Notes: generated from the sequence alone by a model not told the origin. 64,000 nt of DNA from an uncultured Dehalococcoidia bacterium (GCA_951813535.1 OX638345.1:2415158-2479157), one strand, 5' to 3'; positions 26,420 to 35,435 are shown, numbered from the stretch's first letter. A program made the numbers and translations.

Positions 26420-28531
26420 TCAGTGGTTTCCGTTCCCGTAGGGTTCGATCAGGACTCGAAGCGTGCCGTCATTTTCCTTGCGCTGGGTCAGGAGACGGTG
26501 TCCGGCCTGTTCAGCCCAGTAGATGACGTCGTAGATGTTGAGCGCGTCGTGGAGGATTGCCTCGATGAAGGAAGTGCGGTCGTACTCCATCTGGCGGCTC
26601 AGCGCCGCGATTACGCCGGCGCAGTTCTTGCCGCGACCATCGATGACGGTCCAGCCGCTTCCGTGGCCATTGCCATTGCCACTGCCGTTTCCGTAGCCGT
26701 TGCCCCCCGGAGCGGTTCCCACAGGCGCGCGCACGTCGATCACGCCGGTCTTGCGAAGATCCAGTTGCTCCTTGAAGTAGGCCACGGCTTCCCAGGCTAC
26801 GGTACGGTCACGCTCTCCACTGGAACACACGGCGCCGCGTACGCCGACGATGTCCGGGTTGATGCGCGCCAACTCGTCCAGGTTTTCCAGCTTGAGGTGC
26901 CCGCTGAGCGCGGTGCTCAGGCCCTCCTGTTTCGCGTGCATGACCATGTCCCGCAGCACCGGTTCCGGCATGAAGTCGAAGAGGTTCCGCCCGTCCTTGG
27001 TGAGCGTGTCGATCAAGAATCCGTCGCACTCCCCTTCGATCGCCAACCTGACCATCAGGTGGGGGTCGAGGCCGCCCTCGAACAGCAGGTTGTCGGCGAA
27101 CAGGGATCCGATCAGCTTGGTTTCGGAATTGCCGATGGCGGCCCGGGATTCGCGCAGCACCTCTACCGCCATATCGTAGTCGGCGACCTGGAAGCCAACC
27201 TTTACCGAAGTGGCGTCCATCATCGCCGCCGCGTGCACGGCCATGGCCACGGTACCCGGCTGGTTGGGAACGACGCCGAGAGTAACGCTGACGTGCTTAT
27301 GCGGCGGGATGATCTCCCGCACTTCCCTGACCAGACTGGGATGAGCAGAGCCCACCAACGCTTCTTGCAGGTTTTTCAAATCGATGATGTCGGCGCCGCC
27401 GCGGTCGGCCTCCAGCGCTTCGGCCTTATTCTGAGCGCTGACCAACAGCATCATCCCCGATTCGGAGAGGCCGCTGCGCCCGTCACGCACTCCATTCCCG
27501 TTGAGCCAGGGCGCGTGCGGACGGCCGTGGATTACCTCCCGTTCCTGCGGTGCCGGAGCAGCAGCGCGAGGAAGCAGAGGCTCCAACTCGCTCCACAGCT
27601 CGGCCTTCTCGTCGTGGGTCAGGTCATGCAGCGGCGCGCGGACGCTGCCGCCGGCCATGCCCATCATCTCGCCCCAGGCCTTGCACATGGACACCGGCAG
27701 CGCTCCGCCGGTCTTTTTCATGGTGCCGCCCCACCATTTGTCGGACAGCGCTTTGATGTCCTTCAGGTAGTGGTTGTAGAAGTCCACATCAAGGTCGCCG
27801 GTGGTGGCGCGGTCAATGAACTGCGTGTAGTAGTTGTGGCGCGGGGTGTCGAAACGCCAATCGGACGTGTTGGCGAACATCACCTGCTGGTCGAAGCCCA
27901 GTTCCTTGGCCTTGTGGAAAATCCATTCGTCAGGAGTGCTGATGATGGCGTCGCGTCCTACCAGCAGATGGGTTTCGATGGAAATCTGCTGATTGAAGCT
28001 GGCTTCTTTGACACCGACTACGTTGGGAATAGCGCACAAACGCTTCAAACCTTGGGGGCTGATCGTAATCCCAAACTGCGGCGAGTTGTAGAACATCATC
28101 GCCAGCTCAGTGTTTTCAGCGACCTGGCGCACGAAGTCGACCACCTGGTCCTCGGTCTTGGTCACCATGTACGAGGGGGCAATGATCAACAGATCGAAGC
28201 CTCGTTGTTCGGCGTGCTGGGCCAGATCAATGCTCTCCCTGAGCGAAGTGTCGGTGACGTGGGCTCCGATGAGCCAGTGCCCGGCGGCCTCGTCGGCGAC
28301 CGTGTCCATGACCAACCGGCGCTCGCCTTCGGTCAGGCTCCAGAATTCACCCATGTTCCAGGTGCAACCGCCGCCGCGCACGCCCAGGCTTTGAACGTGG
28401 CGAATGTTCCGGCGGAGACCTTCGGTATCCACCTGGTTATCCGGAGTGAAGGGCGTAACCAGCGTGGTCCATTGCCCTTTCAAGGTTTGCCAGGCCCATT
28501 CCTGCGCTTCGTGCTTGCGGTAACCGGCCAT
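26420..28531 (-). CDS. Three-domain fusion: DapA-family aldolase / MfnB-type 4-HFC-P synthase / TusA-like domain
   Basis: A 703-residue protein with three parts. Residues 1-320 are a DapA/N-acetylneuraminate-lyase barrel: GQWTTLVTPFTPDNQVD, the tyrosine in MMFYNSPQFG, and the Schiff-base lysine in VVGVKEASFN (K175); the usual GTTGE is replaced by GGGCTWNMGE. Residues 359-590 match MfnB ((5-formylfuran-3-yl)methyl phosphate synthase): GGADIIDLKN (K386), SVKVGF (K444), LIDTLTKDGRNLFDF (D508, K512) and PDIVGVRGAVCSSGER. The lysines and aspartate proposed as catalytic in the archaeal enzyme are kept. After a Gly/Asn-rich linker, residues 627-698 resemble TusA/SirA, with DGRGKNC (Cys637) but Ala instead of the usual Pro. 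The ATG at 28531 has GGAGG nine bases upstream. MfnB makes the furan of methanofuran from two glyceraldehyde 3-phosphates; here the product is unknown. Confidence 0.88.
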   Translation of the reverse strand: MAGYRKHEAQEWAWQTLKGQWTTLVTPFTPDNQVDTEGLRRNIRHVQSLGVRGGGCTWNMGEFWSLTEGERRLVMDTVADEAAGHWLIGAHVTDTSLRESIDLAQHAEQRGFDLLIIAPSYMVTKTEDQVVDFVRQVAENTELAMMFYNSPQFGITISPQGLKRLCAIPNVVGVKEASFNQQISIETHLLVGRDAIISTPDEWIFHKAKELGFDQQVMFANTSDWRFDTPRHNYYTQFIDRATTGDLDVDFYNHYLKDIKALSDKWWGGTMKKTGGALPVSMCKAWGEMMGMAGGSVRAPLHDLTHDEKAELWSELEPLLPRAAAPAPQEREVIHGRPHAPWLNGNGVRDGRSGLSESGMMLLVSAQNKAEALEADRGGADIIDLKNLQEALVGSAHPSLVREVREIIPPHKHVSVTLGVVPNQPGTVAMAVHAAAMMDATSVKVGFQVADYDMAVEVLRESRAAIGNSETKLIGSLFADNLLFEGGLDPHLMVRLAIEGECDGFLIDTLTKDGRNLFDFMPEPVLRDMVMHAKQEGLSTALSGHLKLENLDELARINPDIVGVRGAVCSSGERDRTVAWEAVAYFKEQLDLRKTGVIDVRAPVGTAPGGNGYGNGSGNGNGHGSGWTVIDGRGKNCAGVIAALSRQMEYDRTSFIEAILHDALNIYDVIYWAEQAGHRLLTQRKENDGTLRVLIEPYGNGNH

Positions 28532-28625
28532 GATAGAAAGCCTCCAAAGACAAATGCCTAGCTTGTGAGCCAATAATGCGGATAGCCGGCAATACACCCG
28601 GCGGAAAATCCGCTTAGCGCATGAT

Positions 28626-28655
28626 AGTGTACGAGCCGGCTTGCCGCGCAGTCAA
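28626..28655 (-). promoter_or_regulatory. Sigma-70-type promoter of the fusion gene
   Basis: TTGACT and TACACT with an 18-base spacer on the minus strand, giving a leader of about 87 bases. The leader contains a small hairpin (GCGGA, loop TTT, TCCGC). The rest of the 398-base gap between this gene and mutM (28532-28929) shows no gene that I can support. Confidence 0.65.
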
Positions 28656-28929
28656 TAAAATGCGATGTCCCGCCGGTCCGCTATGGAACGAGATCACCTG
28701 GGTCTCGTCGCTGGTGTGAATGGGCCAGTACCTCGGACGGTGCCAGGCGTGGCCAGCCCTGGCCGCAACATCGCGAGGTTGCCGGAATTGGATTGCGGTC
28801 ACGGTTGAGGCGAGACGGACGCCACGGGTCCTCTCATTCGACGGACTGGTGGGTCTGGTGGCGGGCCGGACTTCTGGCGGACAGACCAAATCCCGTACCA
28901 GGCCGGCGCCCAGGGCCCGGAGGTACCGT

Positions 28930-29742
28930 TCAACTGGCCGGTTGACACGATGGGCAGTGCCACGAGCTGCGACCCCGCACCCGTATCATTTGCACCGAAC
29001 CCTGGCATTTTGGACACGGCTCGCCGACCGACCTGGGAGTCGACCACGGAGAGAGCGCTACTGGCGGGTCTGGCCATTGGGCGTCCCTTTCGGCCGCATA
29101 GGCAGCGACCGAGTTGGACAGAGCTTCCACGATGCCAGCGTGAAGAGCGCGGGTTTCGTCATCGCTCAGGCCATTGGCCGCGCGTTCCGGGTGTATTCCA
29201 GACAGAAACAGGGCTTCGTCGGCGTACAGATTGCCTAGTCCGGCGATCACAGACTGTTCCAGCAGAATGGCTTTGATCGGCGCTTTGCGGCCGGCCAAAG
29301 CCTCAACAAGCGCCGGAACCGTGAAGGCCGGTTCCAACGGTTCGACGCCCATTTTCCGCATGGCTCCGGCGGGATCGGGGAGCAACCACAAATGCCCGAA
29401 CTTGCGCGGATCGATGAACCGCATCTCGCGGCCATCGTCCAATGGGAAGGTATGCCGGACCATGGCCGGCGGATCGCGTTGACCGTCGTGGATGCGCAGA
29501 CTACCCGTCATGCCCAGGTGCATGACCAGGAATTGTTCATCGTCCAAAGGAGCGATCAGGTACTTGCCCCGTCGTAGCAGGTCCGTAACGTGTCTTCCGG
29601 CGATCCCTTCAATGAACTCGCCGACGGAAGGCTCGTGGACCGTTTTGGCCCAGGTGATTTCGGGGGCGCCCAAGCGGGGACCCACCAGTCCACTGCGGAG
29701 CAGGTACTGGCGGGTGTTTTCGACTTCGGGAAGTTCCGGCAT
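28930..29742 (-). CDS. mutM: Formamidopyrimidine-DNA glycosylase MutM
   Basis: A 270-residue bifunctional glycosylase/AP lyase that removes 8-oxoguanine and FaPy lesions. The mature N-terminus PELPEVE supplies the catalytic Pro and Glu. RRGKYLIAPL holds the conserved lysine. IAGLGNLYADEALFLSGIHP is the H2TH region. A C-terminal zinc finger C-x2-C-x16-C-x2-C (CPKC to CPSC) is intact. Between the H2TH region and the finger an extra 10-15 residues (ERDAQWPDPPVALS) are seen. It follows ileS by six bases on the same strand and so ends the GYD-thiD-ileS-mutM unit. Confidence 0.96.
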   Translation of the reverse strand: MPELPEVENTRQYLLRSGLVGPRLGAPEITWAKTVHEPSVGEFIEGIAGRHVTDLLRRGKYLIAPLDDEQFLVMHLGMTGSLRIHDGQRDPPAMVRHTFPLDDGREMRFIDPRKFGHLWLLPDPAGAMRKMGVEPLEPAFTVPALVEALAGRKAPIKAILLEQSVIAGLGNLYADEALFLSGIHPERAANGLSDDETRALHAGIVEALSNSVAAYAAERDAQWPDPPVALSPWSTPRSVGEPCPKCQGSVQMIRVRGRSSWHCPSCQPAS

Positions 29743-29748
29743 GCCCGG

Positions 29749-32700
29749 TCAGGCGCCGTTCGAGAGGCGCACTCCCAGCGTCACTTCCATGCCTTCGATC
29801 TGGGCAGTCTCCGATTTGGCTGCGTCCTCCAAGACCGAGCCAAAAAGGTCGTCACTCAGAGTCTCCTGCTTGATGTAGTCACCGTGGATGGTCATGACGC
29901 GGGCTACGTCGTCGGGGCCGTCGTAGTAGGCGACGATGCGGTCGGTGATCTCGAACCGGGCGCCCTTGCGCAGGTTCTGGATCCGATGGGCCAGCTCGCG
30001 CGCCAGACCTTCGTCTGCCAACTCGGACGTGATGCGCGCGTCTACCGCCACCATGTAGCCGGAGTCGAGAGCCGCCGAATACCCGGCTACAGACACCACT
30101 GTGTCGCCGTCGTCGTCGGCCAACTCCCGTGCCCGTACGTAGAGATCGCCGGAGCTGTCAGCGGGCTGCAATTCCTTGATGTTCAGTTCCTCGAGAATCT
30201 GGGGGCCTACTTGTGCCAGATATTCCAGCTCGGAATCGGTGCGCGTTTTGACCACGACCTCAGCCAGCGGTTGGCGAACCTTGAGTCCGGCCTTGCTCCT
30301 GGCGGCGCGACCCATGCTGGAAACGCGGATTGCAAGCCGGGTAGCCTCCATGATGGGCCGATCGATCAGCAATGTGTCAGCCACCGGGTAGGCCGACAGA
30401 TGCACGCTGTCGGGCGCGTCAGCCTGATAGCGAAGCTCGAGATTGCGGTACATCTGCTCAGACACGAAGGGAGCCAGGGGGGCCATCAGTCTGGCTACTG
30501 TGGTCAAACAACGGTAGAGCGTGGCGTACCCGCCCAGCTTGTCCGAGTCGATTTCCGACTTCCAAAAGCGGCGGCGCGAACGGCGGACGTACCAATTGGA
30601 AAGCACGTCGATGAACTCGGCGATCCGGCGTCCGGCGTCGGTCGGGTTGTAGTTGTCCAGATGATCGTCCACGACCTGAACCAACTGGTTGAGTTCCGCC
30701 AGGATCCACCGATCCAGCTCGGCTTCCGGTCGCCATCCCTCAGGGATTTGCGACGGCTCGAACTCGTCGATGTTGGCGTAATTGGTGAAGAAGGAGTAGA
30801 CGTTCCACAACGTCAACAGGACCTGGCGCAAGGTTTGCTGCACCAATCGGTCGGAGAAGCGCCTGGGCTCGCCCGGGTGCGACGCGGTGAACAGATACCA
30901 GCGCAAAGCGTCGGCGCCATGGGTGTCCAGGATAGTGTCCGGCTCGACGATGTTACCGAGCCGCTTGCTCATCTTGCGGCCGCGGCCGTCCAGGATCAGG
31001 CCCAGGCAAATGACGTTGCGGTACGCGACGTCATCCTTGAGCAACGTGGACAGGGCGTGAAGACTGTAGAACCACCCACGGGTCTGGTCCACCGCTTCAC
31101 AGATGTAGTCAGCCGGCAACCGGCCGTCGCTGTCGATTTCGGCGTTTTCGAAGGGATAATGCCACTGGGCGTACGGCATCATGCCGGAGTCGAACCAGCA
31201 GTCCATCACCTCCGGGATGCGACGCATCACGCCGTCACAGCCTTCGGATTCGCATGGCCAGACCACGTCATCAACGTAAGGACGGTGCAGGTCGAGACCA
31301 TTGAGGTCCTGGGCCGAGCTCGCCGCCAGTTCGGCGACGCTCCCCACGCATTGCGTTTCCTCACAATGGTCACACCGCCAGATTGGAATGGGAGTTCCCC
31401 AATACCGTTCCCGGGAAATTGCCCAGTCCACGTTGTTGCGGAGCCATTCTCCGAACCGGCCCTCGCGGATATGTCCTGGATACCAGTTGATCCCGCTATT
31501 GATGTCCACCAATCTGTCCTTGACCGCCGTGGTCCGGATGTACCACGAGGTCTTGGCGTAATACAGCAACGGCGTGTCGCATCTCCAGCAGAAGGGGTAG
31601 GTGTGACGGTAGGTACCCTGGTGGTACAGCAAACCGCGACTTTCGAGATCGGCGGTGATTTCGGGGTCGGCGTCTTTGACAAATTTGCCGGCGAAGGGGT
31701 AGGAACCGGTGACAATACCCTGGAGGTCCACGGGCTGGATGAAAGCCAATTCGCGCTCGCGGCCCAGGGCGAGGTCTTCGTCTCCGAAGGCGGGGGCGAT
31801 GTGTACGATGCCGCTGCCGTCTTCCATGCTGACGAAATCAGCGGCAACAACTCGCGGCGAATAGGAACCGGCGTCCTCCAGCTGGGTGACACCATCGCGA
31901 CGGAGGAATTGCTGGATGGATGACCCGAAATCAGCGGCGTCGTACAGGGGCCGGTACTCGTGTCCCACCAGTTCACTGCCCGGCCGCGTTTCAATCACGG
32001 AGTAATCGTCGTGGAGCACTTTGAGCAACGCGGTGGCCACAACAAGCTGATGATCGGTGACCGAAACGACGGAGTACTCCGCATCGGGGTCAACGGCCAG
32101 GGCAGTGTTGCCGGGCAGGGTCCACGGTGTGGTGGTCCAGGCCAGGAAATATGTCGGCACGCTGCCAGGCCAAGCCGTCGCTTCGAACTTAACGAAAACG
32201 GACGGGTCCGGGGTGTTTTCGCGGTATCCCAGAGCCACTTCGTGGGAGGAAAGGCTGGACACGCAGCGTGGGCAGTGCGGGGTGCCACGCCGATCCTGAT
32301 ACAACAGGCCTCGATCCCATAACTGCTTGAGTATCCACCACCCCGTTTCGATGTAATCGGTCTCCAGGGTGACGTAGGGGGAGTCCATATCGACCCAGTA
32401 GCCGATGCGGTCGGTCATCACCTCCCAGTCCTTCACGTATCGGAACACGCTCTCCCGACAACGCTCGTTAAACTCGGCAATGCCATATTCCTCAATGTCG
32501 CGCTTGGAAGAAAGGCCCAGTTCCTGCTCAACCGCCATCTCCACCGGCAGCCCGTGGGTGTCCCACCCGCCCTTGCGGATTACCCGGCTGCCCTTCATCG
32601 TTCGATAGCGAGAGACGACGTCCTTGAACACACGGGCCAGAACGTGGTGAATGCCGGGACTGCCGTTGGCGGTGGGCGGACCCTCGTACATCATGAAGAG

Positions 32701-32823
32701 AGGAGCATCCGGCCGGTCGTCAACTGACCGGCGGAATACATCGCGCTCCTTCCAGTAATCGAGGATCTCGGCATCGAGTTCCGGGAAGCTGACCCGGCTG
32801 GAAACCACGTCAAAACTTGGCAT
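29749..32823 (-). CDS. ileS: Isoleucyl-tRNA synthetase
   Basis: A 1024-residue class I synthetase that charges tRNA-Ile. The HIGH signature is GSPGIHHVL and the KMSKS loop is GRKMSKRLGN. The editing domain includes LAWTTTPWTLPGNTALAV. The anticodon-binding region begins near WILAELNQLVQVVDDH. The form GGWDTHGLPVEMAVEQELG and the lack of a C-terminal zinc finger place it in the eukaryote-like (type 2) clade, which is known for low sensitivity to mupirocin. The gap to thiD is only 95 bases and no T-box structure is visible, so control is probably from the upstream operon promoter. Confidence 0.96.
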   Translation of the reverse strand: MPSFDVVSSRVSFPELDAEILDYWKERDVFRRSVDDRPDAPLFMMYEGPPTANGSPGIHHVLARVFKDVVSRYRTMKGSRVIRKGGWDTHGLPVEMAVEQELGLSSKRDIEEYGIAEFNERCRESVFRYVKDWEVMTDRIGYWVDMDSPYVTLETDYIETGWWILKQLWDRGLLYQDRRGTPHCPRCVSSLSSHEVALGYRENTPDPSVFVKFEATAWPGSVPTYFLAWTTTPWTLPGNTALAVDPDAEYSVVSVTDHQLVVATALLKVLHDDYSVIETRPGSELVGHEYRPLYDAADFGSSIQQFLRRDGVTQLEDAGSYSPRVVAADFVSMEDGSGIVHIAPAFGDEDLALGRERELAFIQPVDLQGIVTGSYPFAGKFVKDADPEITADLESRGLLYHQGTYRHTYPFCWRCDTPLLYYAKTSWYIRTTAVKDRLVDINSGINWYPGHIREGRFGEWLRNNVDWAISRERYWGTPIPIWRCDHCEETQCVGSVAELAASSAQDLNGLDLHRPYVDDVVWPCESEGCDGVMRRIPEVMDCWFDSGMMPYAQWHYPFENAEIDSDGRLPADYICEAVDQTRGWFYSLHALSTLLKDDVAYRNVICLGLILDGRGRKMSKRLGNIVEPDTILDTHGADALRWYLFTASHPGEPRRFSDRLVQQTLRQVLLTLWNVYSFFTNYANIDEFEPSQIPEGWRPEAELDRWILAELNQLVQVVDDHLDNYNPTDAGRRIAEFIDVLSNWYVRRSRRRFWKSEIDSDKLGGYATLYRCLTTVARLMAPLAPFVSEQMYRNLELRYQADAPDSVHLSAYPVADTLLIDRPIMEATRLAIRVSSMGRAARSKAGLKVRQPLAEVVVKTRTDSELEYLAQVGPQILEELNIKELQPADSSGDLYVRARELADDDGDTVVSVAGYSAALDSGYMVAVDARITSELADEGLARELAHRIQNLRKGARFEITDRIVAYYDGPDDVARVMTIHGDYIKQETLSDDLFGSVLEDAAKSETAQIEGMEVTLGVRLSNGA

Positions 32824-32918
32824 GGCTGTAAAACCTCATCGTTGGGTGCGGGCGGGCCTACGCACTGGCTGGAAACCCAAATCCATGGATGAAAACCGAT
32901 TTCAGATCAGGGAGGATT

Positions 32919-33716
32919 TCACCAATACGCGTGGAAATGGTGCAACGGGCCATGACCCTGGCCAATCGGGTAGGCAGCGCGAATGGCTGCGGTGACGTAA
33001 TCTTTCGCCCTGGCCACCGCTGCCGGCACGTCTAACCCGTGAGCGAGCCCGGCGGCAACCGCAGACGCGAAGGTGCAACCGGTCCCGTGAGTGTTGGTGG
33101 AAGGGATTCGCTCCGTGGTGAACTCCCGGAATCCATGGCCGTCGTAAAGAACGTCGGTGGGCGGACCGTCCCGGTGGCCTCCCTTTACGACTACTGACCG
33201 AGCCCCCATGGCAACGATGCGGGTCGCGGCTTCCCGGACGTCGTCATCGGACCGGATGCGTAGACCCGTCAGATCTTCGGCCTCCGGTATGTTGGGTGTA
33301 ACCACAGCAGCGAGAGGTATCAGGGAATTGCAGATCGAGTGAATCGCTTCCTCGCGCAGCAGACGGTCTCCGCTCTTGGCGACCATGACGGGATCAACCA
33401 CCAGGTTGACGATGCCGTGACGTCGGATGGCTTCGGCTACCGTGTCCACGATCTCGCTGGACGACAGCATGCCGGTCTTGACCGCGTCGGCTCCGATGTC
33501 CGTAATCACGGCGTCAATCTGGGCGGTGATCACGTCGGTCGGCACCTCATGCACCGCGCTGACTCCCACGGTGTTTTGGGCGGTAATCGCGGTGAGCGTC
33601 GAGGTGCCGAACACGCCCAAAGCGGAAAAGGTCTTCAAGTCCGCCTGGATGCCAGCCCCTCCGCCCGAATCGGAGCCGGCGATGGTCATCACGGTCGGTG
33701 GGCGCACGTCGGACAT
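32919..33716 (-). CDS. thiD: Hydroxymethylpyrimidine (phosphate) kinase ThiD
   Basis: A 265-residue ribokinase-fold enzyme that phosphorylates HMP and HMP-P to HMP-PP for thiamine synthesis. Typical motifs are [64 protein letters not shown], and the anion hole with catalytic Asp-region [19 protein letters not shown]. The neighbours are a GYD-domain gene upstream and ileS downstream. The matching thiE is 13 kb away, so thiamine genes are scattered. No TPP riboswitch is seen in front of either. Confidence 0.96.
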   Translation of the reverse strand: MSDVRPPTVMTIAGSDSGGGAGIQADLKTFSALGVFGTSTLTAITAQNTVGVSAVHEVPTDVITAQIDAVITDIGADAVKTGMLSSSEIVDTVAEAIRRHGIVNLVVDPVMVAKSGDRLLREEAIHSICNSLIPLAAVVTPNIPEAEDLTGLRIRSDDDVREAATRIVAMGARSVVVKGGHRDGPPTDVLYDGHGFREFTTERIPSTNTHGTGCTFASAVAAGLAHGLDVPAAVARAKDYVTAAIRAAYPIGQGHGPLHHFHAYW

Positions 33717-33746
33717 GGCAGGTTTCGCCTGTGGGCTGAGTCCCTA

Positions 33747-34136
33747 TTAGTCGGGTTCGTCGGGCAACCGCCAGGAGTCGTCGCTTTCCTGGCCCGCTTC
33801 GTCGGGCCCGTCCGGCGTGGTGAGCGCCACCGCGACGTCCCGCAATATGCTGATGTGCTCTTCATCTGACAGGATGCCGATGGGCAGCGCCGGGAGCGTT
33901 TCGATATTCAGGCCGGCACGCACGCCCAAATCGAGCGACAGCCTGGCGGCCGATTGATTGTCCTCGGCTTCCGTGATGATTACGAAATCATGCCGGCCCA
34001 ATACCGCGTATTGAGTCAGCACCTTGCTGGAGGGGGTCTCTGAATCATTCGCGGCGTCGCTCAGCAGGTTGGGGTTGGACTGACCCATACGTCGACCACG
34101 GCCGGTAAAGCTGGCGAGCATTATGTATAGAGGCAT
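33747..34136 (-). CDS. GYD-domain protein
   Basis: A 129-residue protein of the GYD family (dimeric alpha/beta-barrel fold, function unknown). It opens with [17 protein letters not shown]. The signature region is [20 protein letters not shown], with GRHD in place of the usual G-x-[13 protein letters not shown] closes the domain. The last 30 residues are acidic and disordered ([14 protein letters not shown]). It is 30 bases upstream of thiD and is the first gene of that unit. A TATAAT on the minus strand just upstream (in GCTTATAATCGG) may be its -10 box. Confidence 0.8.
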   Translation of the reverse strand: MPLYIMLASFTGRGRRMGQSNPNLLSDAANDSETPSSKVLTQYAVLGRHDFVIITEAEDNQSAARLSLDLGVRAGLNIETLPALPIGILSDEEHISILRDVAVALTTPDGPDEAGQESDDSWRLPDEPD

Positions 34137-34183
34137 CGCAGGAATCCCGATTATAAGCGTGCAATTCTCAGGGAGAAGAAAAT

Positions 34184-34210
34184 ACCGCCGATAAGTATAA
34201 CATCGGCGGT
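34184..34210. repeat. Perfect inverted repeat in a divergent promoter region
   Basis: ACCGCCGAT and ATCGGCGGT, nine bases each, around a nine-base AT-rich centre. It lies between the divergent GYD and monooxygenase genes. It could be an operator for both, or a hairpin; no T-run suggests a terminator on the plus side. Confidence 0.6.
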
Positions 34211-34294
34211 CTCAAAACCGCATGGACGCGTGCATGGGCCGATGCTATCATCCCGCGCAAACGCGGCATGCGACGCTGGCCCCTGGAGGCAACA

Positions 34295-35137
34295 ATGGAC
34301 ATCGGTTTGAACATGTCAATTTCGACCAATTCGATCGACGTGGCAGAAATCGCCGCGAGGGCGGAAACCGCCGGGTTTGAGTCCATATGGTTGCCGGAGC
34401 ACCCGGTGATGCCGGTGAACCCGTCGTCCAAATACCCGGGCTCACCGGATGGGTCGATCCCGCCGTATATGGCCGACATGGGTGATCCTTATATCGGACT
34501 CGCCAGGGCGTCGGCGGTAACGAGCAGGATCAAGCTGGGCACGGGCATCACCCTCATTCCGGAGCGAAACCCTTTGGTCCTCGCCGGCGCCATATCGACC
34601 CTGGACAGGTTTTCGGGCGGGCGGTTCATCCTGGGGATCGGAACGGGATGGCTGAGGGAGGAAACCGAGATCATGGGCGGGGACTTCGATCACCGGTGGA
34701 CGCAGGCGCGAGAAGCCATTGAGGTAATGCGCGCGCTCTGGACACAGGACGCCGCCGAATACCATGGACAGCATTACGACTTCCCGCCCGTGCAATGCAA
34801 TCCCAAGCCGGCCCAGGAAGGGGGACCGCCCGTGCTATTGGGAGGAAACGCGAGGAATGTGTTTCGTCGGGTGGCCCGCTGGGGCGATGGTTGGATGCCG
34901 ACCGCCGCTAGTCCGGATCAAATCGCCGCCGGCAAGGCCGCCATCGACGAGCTCGCCGAGGCTTCCGGCAGGGACCCGTCGGGGATCGACATCACAGTTT
35001 TCGGGCAGGCGCCGGACCGTGACCTTATTTCCCGGTTTGAAGACGCCGGCGCGAACCGGGTGATTATCCGGCTCGGGGATACGACCAACGCCAGCGCGCT
35101 GGAAGAGATCGACCGGATCGCCGAGGCAGTGATGTAA
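34295..35137 (+). CDS. Luciferase-like (LLM-class) flavin-dependent oxidoreductase
   Basis: A 280-residue bacterial-luciferase-fold enzyme using FMNH2 or F420. Motifs are MDIGLNMSISTNSIDVAEIA, ESIWLPEHPVMP, IKLGTGITLIPERNPLVLAG, LDRFSGGRFILGIGTGWLRE and VLLGGNARNVFRRVARWGDG. This pattern is the TIGR03619-type F420-dependent group. The ATG at 34295 has CTGGAGG upstream; the longer start at 34268 lacks this. The gene is alone between a palindrome and a strong terminator. The substrate is unknown. Confidence 0.9.
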   Translation: MDIGLNMSISTNSIDVAEIAARAETAGFESIWLPEHPVMPVNPSSKYPGSPDGSIPPYMADMGDPYIGLARASAVTSRIKLGTGITLIPERNPLVLAGAISTLDRFSGGRFILGIGTGWLREETEIMGGDFDHRWTQAREAIEVMRALWTQDAAEYHGQHYDFPPVQCNPKPAQEGGPPVLLGGNARNVFRRVARWGDGWMPTAASPDQIAAGKAAIDELAEASGRDPSGIDITVFGQAPDRDLISRFEDAGANRVIIRLGDTTNASALEEIDRIAEAVM

Positions 35138-35168
35138 GCTCGGGCTACACACTGCGGCCTTTGGACCA

Positions 35169-35222
35169 GCCGCGCCGGTTTCATCACCCTCGTGTGGGGT
35201 GTTCGCCGGCGCGGCATTTTTG
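35169..35222 (+). terminator. Strong rho-independent terminator after the LLM oxidoreductase
   Basis: A ten-base perfect stem (GCCGCGCCGG with CCGGCGCGGC) encloses an inner CACCC/GGGTG stem and is followed by ATTTTTG. Confidence 0.88.
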
Positions 35223-35405
35223 TTATCTGATTTGCGGATACATCGCTGGATTATATATTACATATTCGTAACGTTGATAACGACGTACCTGCAAGTCGTT
35301 AACTGCATCGCCAATACAGGCGATAAATCGTTTCGTTATAACGTAATCATTATATTTTGCCGTGATTATTCACGATTTACGGCAGCAATGTCAGCAATAT
35401 CGTGA
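35223..35405. other. AT-rich intergenic leader with several hairpins
   Basis: About 180 bases of clearly AT-rich sequence in a GC-rich window, with no gene. Short perfect inverted repeats follow one another: TAACGAC/GTCGTTA (35278-35301), ATCGCC/GGCGAT (35307-35324) and CGTGA/TCACG (35361-35374). They precede the promoter of the ABC importer operon. Confidence 0.6.
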
Positions 35406-35435
35406 TTGACGAGACTCGTCGGATTTTTCTATAGT
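35406..35435 (+). promoter_or_regulatory. Sigma-70-type promoter of the ABC importer operon, overlapped by a palindrome
   Basis: TTGACG and TATAGT with an 18-base spacer, both five of six. The palindrome GACGAG-A-CTCGTC (35408-35420) overlaps the -35 box and could be a repressor site. The message would start near 35442. Confidence 0.7.

Noticed and set aside
25835-28561. 908-codon open frame on the plus strand opposite the fusion gene
   Set aside because: Low-complexity His/Arg/Val/Gln-rich product with no motif; the minus strand encodes three recognisable enzyme domains over the same bases.
28614-28889. 91-codon frame between mutM and the fusion gene
   Set aside because: It overlaps the fusion-gene promoter, has no domain or ribosome-binding site, and its composition looks like non-coding GC-rich sequence.
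29590-31923. 777-codon open frame opposite mutM and ileS
   Set aside because: Same mirror effect; the minus-strand synthetase motifs are unambiguous.
32824-32918. T-box leader for ileS
   Set aside because: The gap to thiD is only 95 bases and shows neither a T-box consensus nor a terminator/antiterminator pair.
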